Shown: positions 30,006-39,111, numbered from the stretch's first letter. The stretch: DNA of 64,000 bases from Lautropia mirabilis (GCF_900637555.1 NZ_LR134378.1:1250001-1314000); one strand, 5' to 3'. Numbers and translations are program-made. Notes: generated by a model from the sequence alone, not told the origin.

Positions 30006-30048
30006 CATGGGCAGGCGCTCGCGCCGAGGCGCGAGGGTCCTGCCCATG
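30006..30048 (-). promoter_or_regulatory. Large near-perfect hairpin between barrel gene and giant gene
   Basis: Outer arms CATGGGCAGG and CCTGCCCATG (10 bp, perfect) and inner arms CTCGCGCC and GGCGCGAG (8 bp, perfect) are separated only by 2- and 3-nt bulges, with a 2-nt centre. It lies 24 bp before the giant gene's ATG and is not followed by a T-run. It therefore looks more like an mRNA stabiliser, processing site or translation control than a simple terminator. Confidence 0.7.
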
Positions 30049-30094
30049 CCGGGAACAGAGAGAAAGCCTGGGCGGCAGTCGTGGCTGCGTCGGG

Positions 30095-33000
30095 TCAGCG
30101 ATCCAGTGTGTGGTTGACGCTCGGGTCGCTGCCGCGGAAGAGGCGTTCGTCGAACTTGAAGCGCAGGCGCAGATAGGCGCCGCGGCTGGTGTATTCCGAT
30201 CCGGCCAGGTCGTAATCGCGGAAGCCGGCCCAGTTGTAGCCGCCCGACAGCCACAGGTTGGAGGTGAGCAGGTAGCCCAGTTCGGCGCCGAAGGCGTTCT
30301 GACTGCTGAGGTGAGGGCTCCACATCCGGTAGGCGAGGGCGCTGACATCCCAGCGTTCAGTCAGGCTGTAGGTGGCGCGGCCGCCGGCCAGCCAGGCGCG
30401 GAAGCGGCTGTCGCCACTGGAGAAGTGGTCGGTCTGGCGCTTGCCGGCCAGGCGCCCGGTCAGCCACCAGTTGCGGTCCGGATGCCAGTCGGAGACCAGG
30501 CTGGCAATGTGCTTCAGGTAGCCGTCGGACAGCGGCTGAGCGCTGGCGTCGGCCGCGGCCTGCAGCACCGGGTCACGCCGTCGCCAGTATTCGTAGCGGA
30601 ACAGGGTGTTGACCCGGTTGGTGTCGGTGTCCCGATAGGCGAAGCCCAGCTGGAAGCGGTTCTCGTAGCGTTTGGCTGCGCTGCTGTCGAAGTCGTTCAG
30701 CAGATAGTAGTTGCGAACCAGGGCCGTCCAGTCACGATTGAGCTTGCGTGACAGGCTGATGGTCGACAGCCAGCTGTCATAGCCGGACAGGTACGGATCG
30801 GCCTGCGTCGTGGCGGTAGCGCCTGCGGCACGCTGGCCACCGGTGTGCCGCCATTCCAGTCGGTTGGCGATCTGCCAGCGCTCGTTGGGCTGCCACTGGA
30901 TGCCGGTGGTGATGGCAGTGGCGCTGCGGTCGGTGCCGTCGAGGACCTTCAGGTGCTCGGCACCGGTCTGCAGCGACAGCCGGGGCGACAGGCGCCAGAT
31001 GTTGCGGATACCGTTGGCCCACTGCGCCTGGCGGGCGCTGATGGCGTCATACATGCGGTATTCGCTGTAGAGGGTGCCATCTTCCATGTACTCGGTGTCC
31101 AGACCGAACACGAAGGCATCGCTGCGGTAGGGGCTGGCAACCTGGGCGCCGGTCTGCGGGTCGGTGACGGTGGCGCTGGTGGCCACGCTGGACAGGCCGG
31201 TGTTCCATTCGTAGCGACCAAACAGGCGCGTCTTCTCCTGCAGGCGGTAGCTGGTGCCCAGGGCGGCGCGCTTGTGTTCGTGGTGGTTCAGGTCCTGCTC
31301 CACCTCGGCGCCGATGCGCCAGCGGTCGGTGGCCAGGACCGACAGGCCCAGTTGAGCGGCGGTGTATTCCACCGGCACGCCGGCCAGACCCGTGCCCACG
31401 CTGCTGCCATGGCTGGTGCTCCAGCTGGCGCCGGTGTTGTAGAGCGTCTCGCCGCGGATGGGGTCCAGCGCCGTGTTGCTGCTGCCGTACATGCCGCCGC
31501 CGAAGCCCTGGTCGACGATGCCGATGCCATAGGGGGCCGTGAGGTTGCTGGCCGTGACCAGGCCATTCTGGCTGGTGTTGCCGGCCTGTTCATCGACGCG
31601 GTTGGCACCGACTTCCACGCGAACCCGGGGCGACAGGTCCAGTTGCACGCCGGCCTGGATCTGGGTCCGTTCCGCATCGGTCTGGCGGTCGGTGACGTAG
31701 TGGCCTCGGGTGTAGACGGCCACGCCAACCTGATGGCGGGATTCGTCCTTGGAGGCAGGGGAGGTGGCATCGGCAGGCGCTGGGTCGGTGCTTGCTGCAG
31801 CGCCGTCTGTCGTGTCCTGCGTCCGCGGTTGGGCCACAGCGTCGCGCAGCACGCGGCGGGCCTCGACGCCGGCCTGGCGCTGGCCGCCGGCAAAGGAGGA
31901 GGCCGGGTTGTTGAAGCCGATGTCGCTCTGGCCGTACCAGGCCCCGATGGCGCCCTTGTCGCCTTCGTAGCCGGCTTCGGCGCGCCAGGCGTTTCCGGCC
32001 ACTTCACCGGCGTTCTGGTCGGGCGTCAGGTTGTAGCGGCGGCCGCTGACCGAATCGGCGCTGGAGCGGGTGCGGGCGATCTCGGCACGAACCCAGCCGT
32101 TCTCGCCCAGGGTGGCGCCCACGTTGGCGCTGCCCATCTCGAAGGGGGCCAGCGGGTTGCGGTCCTTCACCCAGGCAGCACCGATGTCGGTGCCCTCGGT
32201 GGGCTGGAACTGGCCGTTGGCGCCGTAGACCCAGTACTTGCGGCCACCCTGGTCCACCTCGTAGGTGATGCGCAGCGAGACCGGGTTCAGGTTCTCGTCC
32301 AGCGACGGTACGGGGCGGTTGAGCAGGATGCGGCCGCTGAAGGGCTCGAAGGTGTAGTCGATGAAGCGGGTAAGGGGCTTGGTCTCCAGGATGCGTGCCG
32401 GGGCGTGGCGGTCGCGCACCACCATCACCACCTGCTCGGTGCCCAGCACGGCGTTGGCGGCGTTGGTGACGGTGTAGGGGCCCGAGATGCCGCGGCCGGG
32501 GAATTCCTCGACGACCTGGCGCAGGCTGTCGTGGGCCGCAAAGCTGTCGAAGAAGCCTTTCTTGCCCTCGATGTGGCCACGGACGCCGGTCATGGCACGT
32601 TCATACTGGCCCAGGTCACGGTTCTGGAGGCGGGCGACCTTGCCCTGGCCGGCGCGCTCGGAGAAACCGCTGCCGGTGGTGATGTCACCATAGAGCAGGT
32701 AATTGCGGTCCTTGTCCAGGCGCACGTACAGGCGGCTGTTGCTCTGTGCGTCGAAGCCCACCAGCGAGCTGTCACCGTAGACGGGGTACCAGCGCTCGGG
32801 GTCCAGGTCGCGGAACAGGCGGTTGTTATCGGGGTGTTCGCTGTCGTAGGCCATGGTCAGCAGCATGTCGCCGCGGACCTTGCCTTTCAGGAAGAAGGCG
32901 CTCTGGGCGCCGGCCGTGCGCTTGCCGTTGCCGCTGCTGCGCGTCCAGTTCTGGATCTGGTCCTCGAAGCCGTCGCTGGGACGGGCCTCATCCAGACGCA

Positions 33001-33658
33001 GCGAACGGTCACGACGCAGCGAGATGACGCCCTCGACGAAGCCGGCGGCGATCATGTCGCGCAGTTCGGGCACGAAGTCGATCTGGCCTTCCACACGTAC
33101 GGGGCCGGCCGAGACGCGCAGTTCCACGGTCTGCGGGGTAGGGGGGGCCAACAGAAGCACCTCGGCGTGGCCATTGGTCAGCGCCACGCGCATGCCGGGT
33201 TCCAGCGGGTTCAGATCAGCGGGAAAGAGGCCCTTCTCATCGCTCTTGGCTCCGGGCAACTGCAGGCGTCCGGCCGAGACTTCGACGTTGACGAAGCTCT
33301 CGCCGATGACGCCCTGGTTGTCGGCGTCGAAGGCGCGGATGCGCAGCTTCACGGGGCTCTGGCCATCGGCGGGCACGTTGTTTCGGTCCACCTCGACCGT
33401 GATGCGGGCGATGCCGTCCTTCAGCGGCTCGACCGGCACGATGTCCTGCATGATTCCGGCCGGTGCCGTGGGCAGGATGGCGCGCTGCAGGTCGGTGCGG
33501 TTGGATTCCAGCGTGGTGGCGTCCAGTGTGTCGGCCCAGCCATGGGGGGCGCCCAGTGCATAGACACCCAGCAGTGGCGCTGTCCAGCGCAGCGCGTGCC
33601 GCTTTGTGCGGGCTGTTTGCTTACGGGAACGCTTGACCTGTTTCTGATTGCCGCTCAT
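30095..33658 (-). CDS. Outer-membrane beta-barrel protein with N-terminal Ig-like domain
   Basis: The 1187-residue product starts at 33658, where AGAGGG precedes the ATG, with a long basic signal peptide (KRHALRWTAPLLGVYALGAPHGWA). Next comes an invasin/Big-like domain (about 60-165; ITVEVDRNNVPADGQSPVKLRIRAFDADNQG). A conserved middle region follows with WYPVYGDSS, SRLYVRLDKDRNYLLYGDI and FEPFSGRILLNRPVPSLDENLNP. The last ~600 residues alternate aromatic and polar residues with repeated amphipathic strands (YRLQEKTRLFGRYEW, LGFAYRDTDTNRVNTLFRYEYW), ending RGAYLRLRFKFDERLF. That is an outer-membrane barrel. An insert of Ala/Thr/Ser/Pro lies at about 620-660. It has no TonB box or plug domain that I can see. 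It precedes the giant secreted protein in one transcription unit and may export or anchor it. Confidence 0.8.
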   Translation of the reverse strand: MSGNQKQVKRSRKQTARTKRHALRWTAPLLGVYALGAPHGWADTLDATTLESNRTDLQRAILPTAPAGIMQDIVPVEPLKDGIARITVEVDRNNVPADGQSPVKLRIRAFDADNQGVIGESFVNVEVSAGRLQLPGAKSDEKGLFPADLNPLEPGMRVALTNGHAEVLLLAPPTPQTVELRVSAGPVRVEGQIDFVPELRDMIAAGFVEGVISLRRDRSLRLDEARPSDGFEDQIQNWTRSSGNGKRTAGAQSAFFLKGKVRGDMLLTMAYDSEHPDNNRLFRDLDPERWYPVYGDSSLVGFDAQSNSRLYVRLDKDRNYLLYGDITTGSGFSERAGQGKVARLQNRDLGQYERAMTGVRGHIEGKKGFFDSFAAHDSLRQVVEEFPGRGISGPYTVTNAANAVLGTEQVVMVVRDRHAPARILETKPLTRFIDYTFEPFSGRILLNRPVPSLDENLNPVSLRITYEVDQGGRKYWVYGANGQFQPTEGTDIGAAWVKDRNPLAPFEMGSANVGATLGENGWVRAEIARTRSSADSVSGRRYNLTPDQNAGEVAGNAWRAEAGYEGDKGAIGAWYGQSDIGFNNPASSFAGGQRQAGVEARRVLRDAVAQPRTQDTTDGAAASTDPAPADATSPASKDESRHQVGVAVYTRGHYVTDRQTDAERTQIQAGVQLDLSPRVRVEVGANRVDEQAGNTSQNGLVTASNLTAPYGIGIVDQGFGGGMYGSSNTALDPIRGETLYNTGASWSTSHGSSVGTGLAGVPVEYTAAQLGLSVLATDRWRIGAEVEQDLNHHEHKRAALGTSYRLQEKTRLFGRYEWNTGLSSVATSATVTDPQTGAQVASPYRSDAFVFGLDTEYMEDGTLYSEYRMYDAISARQAQWANGIRNIWRLSPRLSLQTGAEHLKVLDGTDRSATAITTGIQWQPNERWQIANRLEWRHTGGQRAAGATATTQADPYLSGYDSWLSTISLSRKLNRDWTALVRNYYLLNDFDSSAAKRYENRFQLGFAYRDTDTNRVNTLFRYEYWRRRDPVLQAAADASAQPLSDGYLKHIASLVSDWHPDRNWWLTGRLAGKRQTDHFSSGDSRFRAWLAGGRATYSLTERWDVSALAYRMWSPHLSSQNAFGAELGYLLTSNLWLSGGYNWAGFRDYDLAGSEYTSRGAYLRLRFKFDERLFRGSDPSVNHTLDR

Positions 33659-34376
33659 CTGAGCCCTCTGTGTGCAGGGTGCAGGCCACGCCTGCCGTGT
33701 ACCCGTCCTCCTGCGTGCAGAAAGCGCATCCATGGCGCTTTCCGGATCTGCAGGAACACGGGCGGTTGTCCGAACGTGAACCGCCTGCGAGAGCCGTTGA
33801 AACAGCATCGTTCATGTCAGGTAGTGAGGCTTGCAACTACCCAACATGCCGATGTCACGATCGCGTGATGGTGACAGATGAGTTTCCAGCCCTCGGCCAG
33901 CGGATTTTCATTGTGTCGGTTTTCTCTTGAGGGACCGAATTTTCGACGGCCGTTTTCAGCGTGAAAGGAACGCTTTTTTGGGGGCAATCGATCGATGGAA
34001 AACGAGGGGTGACGGAAGGTGGCAGGCATTCTGCCGGGGCTCTGTCTTTCAGGCTGTTTTGTTGCTCTGTGGCGGCATGTGTCATGCGGTGTCGTGCCTG
34101 GAATGAACGGCTTGTTTTTGGGGGTGAATGGCGCCTGTCTTTATCGATGGGGCTTTTCGGTCTTGTGCTTCATGCCTTTCTGAGCTGTTTTCCGGTCTTC
34201 CGGTTTTCCATGTTTTTTGCTCTTCAGTTGTGCCTGCTTTTGCTGTTTTTATTGATTCCGGAATTTGTCCTGGTGATTGATGCGCAACAGGTATTGGACA
34301 GTCGGGCTGAAAATCCGGATGGAAGGCGTTTCATGAGGGCATTTCATGTCCGTGGCGTCGGGGCAAAAGTCAGGGC
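33659..34376. other. Long T-rich non-coding leader region of the barrel gene
   Basis: About 720 bp without a credible gene between the barrel gene and the sodA terminator. It is much less GC-rich than its surroundings and strongly T-biased on the plus strand. A plus-strand open frame (33961-34542) encodes a hydrophobic stretch but runs through the sodA terminator and into sodA antisense, so I do not accept it. The region probably holds the promoter and a long 5' leader of the surface-protein operon, with room for regulator binding. Confidence 0.5.
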
Positions 34377-34377
34377 G

Positions 34378-34401
34378 AAAAAAAACCCGCCGGAAGGCGG
34401 G
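34378..34401 (-). terminator. Rho-independent terminator of sodA
   Basis: On the minus strand, CCCGCC and GGCGGG pair around a TTCC loop and are followed by a run of eight T residues. It lies about 95 bp past the sodA stop and is a textbook terminator. Confidence 0.9.
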
Positions 34402-34495
34402 GTGGTGGGGCATCGGGAAACCGATGCCCGGGGGTTGGGCGGCTTGCGCCCACAGGCCGCGGCGGCAGGAGGCGCCTGCCGCCGGGAAGGCCGGA

Positions 34496-35128
34496 TCAGG
34501 CCTTGGCGGCGTCGAAGCGGCGGGCCACTTCGTCCCAGTTGACGACGTTGTAGAAGGCCGCGATGTAGTCGGGGCGACGGTTCTGGTAGTGCAGGTAGTA
34601 GGCGTGCTCCCACACGTCCAGGCCCAGCACGGGGGTGTTGCCGCTGGCGCCGGCAGCCTTGCCCATCAGCGGGCTGTCCTGGTTGGCCGAGCTTTCGACC
34701 ACCAGCTTGCCTTCGGGGCTGACCGACAGCCAGGCCCAGCCGCTGCCGAAGCGGGTGAGGGCGGCCTTGGTGAAGGCGTCCTTGAAGGCGTCGAAGCCGC
34801 CCAGGTCACGGTCGATGGCGCTGGCCAGGGCGCCCGTGGGCTTGCCACCCTTGTTGGGGGCCATGACGGTCCAGAACAGCGTGTGGTTGGCGTGGCCGCC
34901 ACCGTTGTTGCGCACGGCGCCACGGATGGCTTCCGGCAGGCTGTCCAGGCGGGTGATCAGCTTCTCGACAGGCTCGTCGGTGGGGAGACCGGCGCCTTCC
35001 AGGGCGGCGTTCAGGTTGTTGACGTAGGTCTGGTGATGCTTGGTGTGATGGATTTCCATCGTCTGCGCGTCGATGTGCGGCTCGAGCGCGTCGTAGGCAT
35101 AGCCAAGCTTGGGCAGGGTGTAAGCCAT
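34496..35128 (-). CDS. sodA: Superoxide dismutase, manganese-type
   Basis: This cytoplasmic enzyme converts superoxide to peroxide and oxygen. The 210-residue protein carries metal ligands in [22 protein letters not shown] and [18 protein letters not shown] and the SANQDSPLM segment favour the Mn form or a cambialistic enzyme over the Fe form. The absence of a signal peptide places it in the cytosol. It lies 99 bp behind fabB and has its own terminator. No metal-regulator box was recognised just upstream. Confidence 0.95.
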   Translation of the reverse strand: MAYTLPKLGYAYDALEPHIDAQTMEIHHTKHHQTYVNNLNAALEGAGLPTDEPVEKLITRLDSLPEAIRGAVRNNGGGHANHTLFWTVMAPNKGGKPTGALASAIDRDLGGFDAFKDAFTKAALTRFGSGWAWLSVSPEGKLVVESSANQDSPLMGKAAGASGNTPVLGLDVWEHAYYLHYQNRRPDYIAAFYNVVNWDEVARRFDAAKA

Positions 35129-35227
35129 GTAGAGATTCTCCTGAGGATGACAGTGATAGCCCGGTCGGCCGCCATCCCGGCAGCGGCAGGGACCGGGAGG
35201 GGAAACCTGGGGCCCGACCCCGGGGGG

Positions 35228-36439
35228 TCAGACCCGGCTGAAGATGAGGGTGGCGTTGGTGCCGCCGAAACCAAAGCTGTTGGACATGATGGCGTCGAGC
35301 TTCATGTCGCGGTTCTCGCGCAGGATGGGCATGCCCTCGGCCTTCTCGTCGAGCTTCTGGATGTTGGCGCTGCCGCAGACGAAGCCGTCCTGCATCATCA
35401 GGATGGAGTAGATGGCCTCGTTGGAGCCGGCAGCCCCCAGGGCATGGCCCGACAGCGACTTGGTGGAGCTGATGAGCGGGATGTCGCCGTTGGCGAAGGT
35501 GGTGCGGATCGCTTCCAGCTCCCGGGTGTCCCCCACCGGGGTGGAGGTGCCGTGGGCGTTGATGTAGTCGATCTTGCCGCCGTGCTGGGCCAGGGCCATC
35601 TGCATGCAGCGCACTGCGCCTTCGCCGGAGGGCTGGACCATGTCGTAGCCATCGGAGGTGGCACCATAGCCGGTGAGCTCGCACAGGATGTTGGCACCAC
35701 GGGCCTTGGCGTGCTCGTACTCTTCCAGCACCAGCATGCTGCCGCCGCCGGAGATGACGAAACCGTCACGGTCGGCGTCGTAGGCGCGGCTGGCCAGTTC
35801 CGGGGTGTCGTTGTAGCGCGAGGACATGGCGCCCATGCCGTCGAAGAGCATGCTCATCTGCCACGAGACTTCTTCGCCGCCACCGGCAAAGACGATGTCC
35901 TGCTTGCCCAGCTGGATGAGTTCGGCGGCATTGCCAATGCAGTGGGCACTGGTGGAGCAGGCCGAGCTGATCGAGTAGTTGACGCCCTTGATCTGGAAGG
36001 GCGTGGCCAGGCAGGCCGAGACGGTGGAGCCCATGCACTTGGTGACGCCGTAGGGGCCCACGCGCTTGATGCCGCTGGCCCGCAGCACGTCGGCCAGCTC
36101 CACCTGCGACGACGACGAGGCGCCGCCGCTGCCGGCGACGATGCCGGTGCGCAGGTTGGACACCTGTTCGGGGGTGAGCCCGGACTGGGTGATGGCCTCC
36201 TGCAGGGCGATGTAGGAGTAGGCGGCTGCCGGTCCCATGAAGCGCAGGATCTTGCGATCGATGTGCTCCTTGGGATCAAGGGCAATGTTGCCGGCAACCT
36301 GGGAGCGCAGCCCCATGTCCCGATAGACGGGGTCGAAGGTGATGCCCGACTTCAGTGCCCGCAACGATGCCAGGACCTCCTGGCAGTTGTTGCCCAGACT
36401 GGAGACGATGCCTATACCGGTGACGACGACTCGTTTCAT
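35228..36439 (-). CDS. fabB: 3-oxoacyl-ACP synthase I (beta-ketoacyl synthase)
   Basis: FabB elongates acyl chains with malonyl-ACP and is needed to extend the cis-unsaturated intermediate made by FabA. The 403-residue protein has the active-site cysteine in [10 protein letters not shown], the catalytic histidines in [12 protein letters not shown] and [10 protein letters not shown], the lysine in STKSLSGH, and the C-terminal [12 protein letters not shown]. Length is typical. It lies 58 bp behind fabA on the same strand, the standard fabA-fabB pair of anaerobic unsaturated fatty acid synthesis. Confidence 0.97.
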   Translation of the reverse strand: MKRVVVTGIGIVSSLGNNCQEVLASLRALKSGITFDPVYRDMGLRSQVAGNIALDPKEHIDRKILRFMGPAAAYSYIALQEAITQSGLTPEQVSNLRTGIVAGSGGASSSSQVELADVLRASGIKRVGPYGVTKCMGSTVSACLATPFQIKGVNYSISSACSTSAHCIGNAAELIQLGKQDIVFAGGGEEVSWQMSMLFDGMGAMSSRYNDTPELASRAYDADRDGFVISGGGSMLVLEEYEHAKARGANILCELTGYGATSDGYDMVQPSGEGAVRCMQMALAQHGGKIDYINAHGTSTPVGDTRELEAIRTTFANGDIPLISSTKSLSGHALGAAGSNEAIYSILMMQDGFVCGSANIQKLDEKAEGMPILRENRDMKLDAIMSNSFGFGGTNATLIFSRV

Positions 36440-36497
36440 GTTTTGGCTCCCGGATGCTTGCGTGACAGGCGATGGGCGGGGTTCCTCGGCACGGAGT

Positions 36498-37022
36498 TCA
36501 GAAGTCGTCCGTGCTGGTGAACAGACCCACGCGCAGACCGTTGCCTTCGTAGATCTTGCGGCCGTCCACGCTCATCTCTGCATCGGCGATGCCCAGCACC
36601 AGCTTGCTGTTCATCACGCGCTTCATGTGGATGTGATAGGTGATCTTGCGGTGCTTGGGCAGCACCTGGCCACTGAACTTGACCTCGCCGCAACCCAGGG
36701 CACGGCCCCGGCCGGGGGCACCGGTCCAGCCCAGGAAGAAACCGACCAGCTGCCACATGGCGTCCAGACCCAGACAGCCCGGCATGACGGGGTCGCTTTC
36801 GAAGTGGCAGCCGAAGAACCACAGGTCGGGGGTGATGTCCAGCTCGGCGATGATCTCGCCGCGGCCGTACTTGCCGCCGTCGCGGTTGATCTCGACGATG
36901 CGGTCGACCATCAGCATGTTGGGCAGGGGCAGCCGGGCATTGCCGGGGCCGAACAGCTGGCCCTTGCCGCAGGCGATCAGTTCTTCTTTGGTGTAGCTGT
37001 TTTGGGGAACGAACTCGGTCAT
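36498..37022 (-). CDS. fabA: 3-hydroxydecanoyl-ACP dehydratase/isomerase
   Basis: FabA dehydrates 3-hydroxydecanoyl-ACP and isomerises the product to cis-3-decenoyl-ACP, the branch point to unsaturated fatty acids. The 174-residue protein has the hot-dog fold motif with the catalytic His and Asp in [20 protein letters not shown]. Length matches the family. It is first in fabA-fabB. An inverted repeat 121 bp upstream (37143-37161) might be a control site. Confidence 0.97.
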   Translation of the reverse strand: MTEFVPQNSYTKEELIACGKGQLFGPGNARLPLPNMLMVDRIVEINRDGGKYGRGEIIAELDITPDLWFFGCHFESDPVMPGCLGLDAMWQLVGFFLGWTGAPGRGRALGCGEVKFSGQVLPKHRKITYHIHMKRVMNSKLVLGIADAEMSVDGRKIYEGNGLRVGLFTSTDDF

Positions 37023-37398
37023 GTCAGTCCTTGGGACGGGCGGCGGCGTGCGGGATGGCCTGTGAAGGGGCCGACCGGGCAGGGGCCCGGCCCGTCGGTG
37101 AGGCCGTTTTCAGTAGAAACCCTCAATGGTATGCGCAAATTGGCCATTCTTGATGAATGGCGATGGGGTATCGGGTTTTTTTGCCGAATGGAACCGTCCG
37201 GCGCGAAGCATGCCTGCTGCCCCGGTCGGCTGTCAATTGGCGGCAACCAGGGGCATGGATCTGTTCGATTTTGTGTCAGCCATGCCTGACACCGGCATCC
37301 TGCCATCCGCCTCCGCCTTGAGATGCAGATGACAGGATGTCGAGGACAGGCTTTGGGGCCGGTGACGGGGCGATGGCGACGGTGGATCCGACGGGGCT
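37023..37398. other. Gap upstream of fabA
   Basis: 376 bp with no credible gene. It holds the fabA promoter region, one inverted repeat (listed separately), and the 3' untranslated part of the solute-binding-fold gene to the right. No clear terminator for that gene was found. Confidence 0.5.
37143..37161. promoter_or_regulatory. Inverted repeat upstream of fabA
   Basis: GCCATTC and GAATGGC are perfect inverted copies separated by TTGAT, 121-139 bp ahead of fabA. It does not match the E. coli FabR or FadR sites that I know. It could be an operator for fabAB or a chance hairpin. Confidence 0.35.
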
Positions 37399-38151
37399 TC
37401 AGCCGCGGGCCGGTGGCGCCACGGAGACGCCCTGGACGTGGTTGCGCTGCAGGGCGGCCGCCACTTCGCCACTGGCCTTGGCGTGCTCGACGAAGCTGCG
37501 CAGCAGGGCTTCGGCACGGGCGCTGCGGTTGCGGGGCAGGCCCATGGCCTGTTCGATGACCATGAAGCGGCCGGGCAGCAGGCGCAGCCCGGGCACACGG
37601 GCGGCGTCGGCTTCCAGCTGCTGGCGCACGCCGGCGGCCACCTGGTGGTTGCCTGACAGGAAGGTGTCGACCACGGCCTGGGACGACGCGGCGCGCACCA
37701 GGCTGGCATGCTGGATGTGGCGACTGAGGTAGAGATCATAGGCGCTGCCCTTGCCGACCACGATGTCGCGGCCGGGCGCGTCGACCTGGGCGTTGTCGGT
37801 GAGCGGTGAGTCGTTGCGCACCAGGTAGGCGCCTTCGATGAGCACGTAGGGGGCGGTGAAGGCAATGCCAGCGCCACGGCCCGGGTCGATGGCGAAGAAG
37901 CCTATGTCGGCCCGTTCCTCGGTGACGGCGGCCACGGCCTCGGCCGCCACTTTCACGGGGATCAGTTCCAGTTCCAGACCCAGCAGGCGGGCGAAGGCAC
38001 GCGCCAGGTCGACCGACACGCCGGCGGGCTCGTCGCTGTCGGGCTGCTGCCGCGCCAGCACGGCATTGCCCAGGTTGATGACGGCGCGCAGCTTGCCGGT
38101 GGGGGCGATTTCGGCAATCAGGGTGGGGTCATCGATGGGATTGGGGGTCAT
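37399..38151 (-). CDS. Family 3 solute-binding-fold protein without signal peptide
   Basis: The 250-residue protein resembles amino-acid-type periplasmic binding proteins (SBP_bac_3): GKLRAVINLGNAV at the N-terminus, VDLARAFARLLGLELELIPV, ADIGFFAIDPGRGAGIAFTAPY, and VGKGSAYDLYLSRH in the second lobe. It begins MTPNPIDDPTLIAEIAP after a good AGGAG and has no signal peptide, so it would remain in the cytoplasm. No transporter genes are adjacent. A cytoplasmic ligand sensor or enzyme of this fold, for example a cyclohexadienyl-dehydratase-like protein, is possible but not shown. A single gene, divergent from the Hfq-like gene. Confidence 0.8.
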   Translation of the reverse strand: MTPNPIDDPTLIAEIAPTGKLRAVINLGNAVLARQQPDSDEPAGVSVDLARAFARLLGLELELIPVKVAAEAVAAVTEERADIGFFAIDPGRGAGIAFTAPYVLIEGAYLVRNDSPLTDNAQVDAPGRDIVVGKGSAYDLYLSRHIQHASLVRAASSQAVVDTFLSGNHQVAAGVRQQLEADAARVPGLRLLPGRFMVIEQAMGLPRNRSARAEALLRSFVEHAKASGEVAAALQRNHVQGVSVAPPARG

Positions 38152-38365
38152 GGCGGGTCTCCTGTATGTACTGCGATGCGTTTTCGTGAGCTTAGCAGGC
38201 GGGCCGCTCCGGGGCAGGGCTGGTTTCCCCGCAGATGACGATGGATAGTCCCGGCATGGCGTGCCACCAGGGATGACGCGAAGGGCAGGATGTTGTCCCG
38301 ATGGTGCGAAATGTTGCCGAAAGAAAGCGCCTCGCGGCAAATCGTGGGATACGAGGGGTTGGGGT

Positions 38366-38395
38366 TTGCCCTGTGGCACGGATCGGGCTGATAAT
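38366..38395 (+). promoter_or_regulatory. Probable promoter of the Hfq-like gene
   Basis: TTGCCC and GATAAT (preceded by T, giving TGATAAT) are 18 bp apart, ending 44 bp before the GTG start at 38440. The site lies in the 288-bp divergent gap between this gene and the solute-binding-fold gene, which otherwise holds nothing I recognise. Confidence 0.45.
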
Positions 38396-38439
38396 GAAGG
38401 AATAATCCCGCATGTGATATTGATCGATGGAGGAAGTCT

Positions 38440-39111
38440 GTGAGCGGAAGTGATGCAGCCGAACTGAACGCGGAATCGGCAGCACCGGAGCCGGTCGCGC
38501 AGGCCACGACGGCCGCCGAAGAGGCGGCGCCTTCATCCAGCCAGTCCCCGTCCGGAACGGCCGAGGGGCCGTCTTCGGATTCGCCCCTGATCAACCAGCA
38601 GTTCTCCACGCTCAACAGCCTGCGCCGGGCGCGCACCTGGGTGGATGTCTATCTGGTTACCGGCACCTGCCTGCATGGGCAGATCCGCTCCTTTGATTCC
38701 AACATGCTGCTGCTGCAGACCCGCAGCGGCGATGTGGCGCTCTATCACCATGCGGTCAGCAGCGTGATGCGTGCGCAGAAGCGCGGCGGAAGTGCCAAGG
38801 CCAGCAGCCGCAAGCCGGTGCGCGGCAATGTCAGACCCGCGGTGGTCCGTCAGGCCGATGGCGTGGATCAGTCCCGTCGTCCGGAGGGCGAAGGGGCGCC
38901 GATGCGTACCTGGCGCCAGCCGGCCATCGAAAGCCCCGCGCGTCCGCGCGTCGAGATCAACCGTGAGGCCGGTGGCCGCATCGAGGGCTCGCGGCTCACG
39001 GCATCGCGTCCCGGTGTGGCACCGCGCCGGCCTGCGGCACCGCCTGCCGGTGTGGTGGTCGTCCGTCACAAGCGCGTGCGAACCATCGTGAAGCCCGAAG
39101 ACGAGCAGTGA
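38440..39111 (+). CDS. Hfq-like Sm-domain RNA-binding protein with long tails
   Basis: Residues about 50-111 form an Hfq/Sm domain. INQQFSTLNSLRRARTWVDVYLVTG corresponds to the N-terminal helix and Sm1. LHGQIRSFDSNMLLLQ follows, and LYHHAVSSV corresponds to the Hfq YKHAIST Sm2 motif. Hfq hexamers bind small RNAs and mRNA A/U tracts. The core is flanked by a 49-residue acidic/Ala/Ser-rich N-terminal tail and a ~110-residue Arg/Pro-rich basic C-terminal tail. The protein (223 residues) is more than twice the size of E. coli Hfq. A second, longer Hfq (Hfq2) is known in Burkholderia, and this may be its counterpart. The GTG start follows GGAGGAAG; there is no ATG before the core. Confidence 0.82.
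   Translation: MSGSDAAELNAESAAPEPVAQATTAAEEAAPSSSQSPSGTAEGPSSDSPLINQQFSTLNSLRRARTWVDVYLVTGTCLHGQIRSFDSNMLLLQTRSGDVALYHHAVSSVMRAQKRGGSAKASSRKPVRGNVRPAVVRQADGVDQSRRPEGEGAPMRTWRQPAIESPARPRVEINREAGGRIEGSRLTASRPGVAPRRPAAPPAGVVVVRHKRVRTIVKPEDEQ

Noticed and set aside
33961-34542. 193-codon plus-strand frame with a hydrophobic stretch in the long leader region
   Set aside because: It runs through the sodA terminator into antisense sodA, and its second half is typical shadow sequence. No ribosome binding site supports it.
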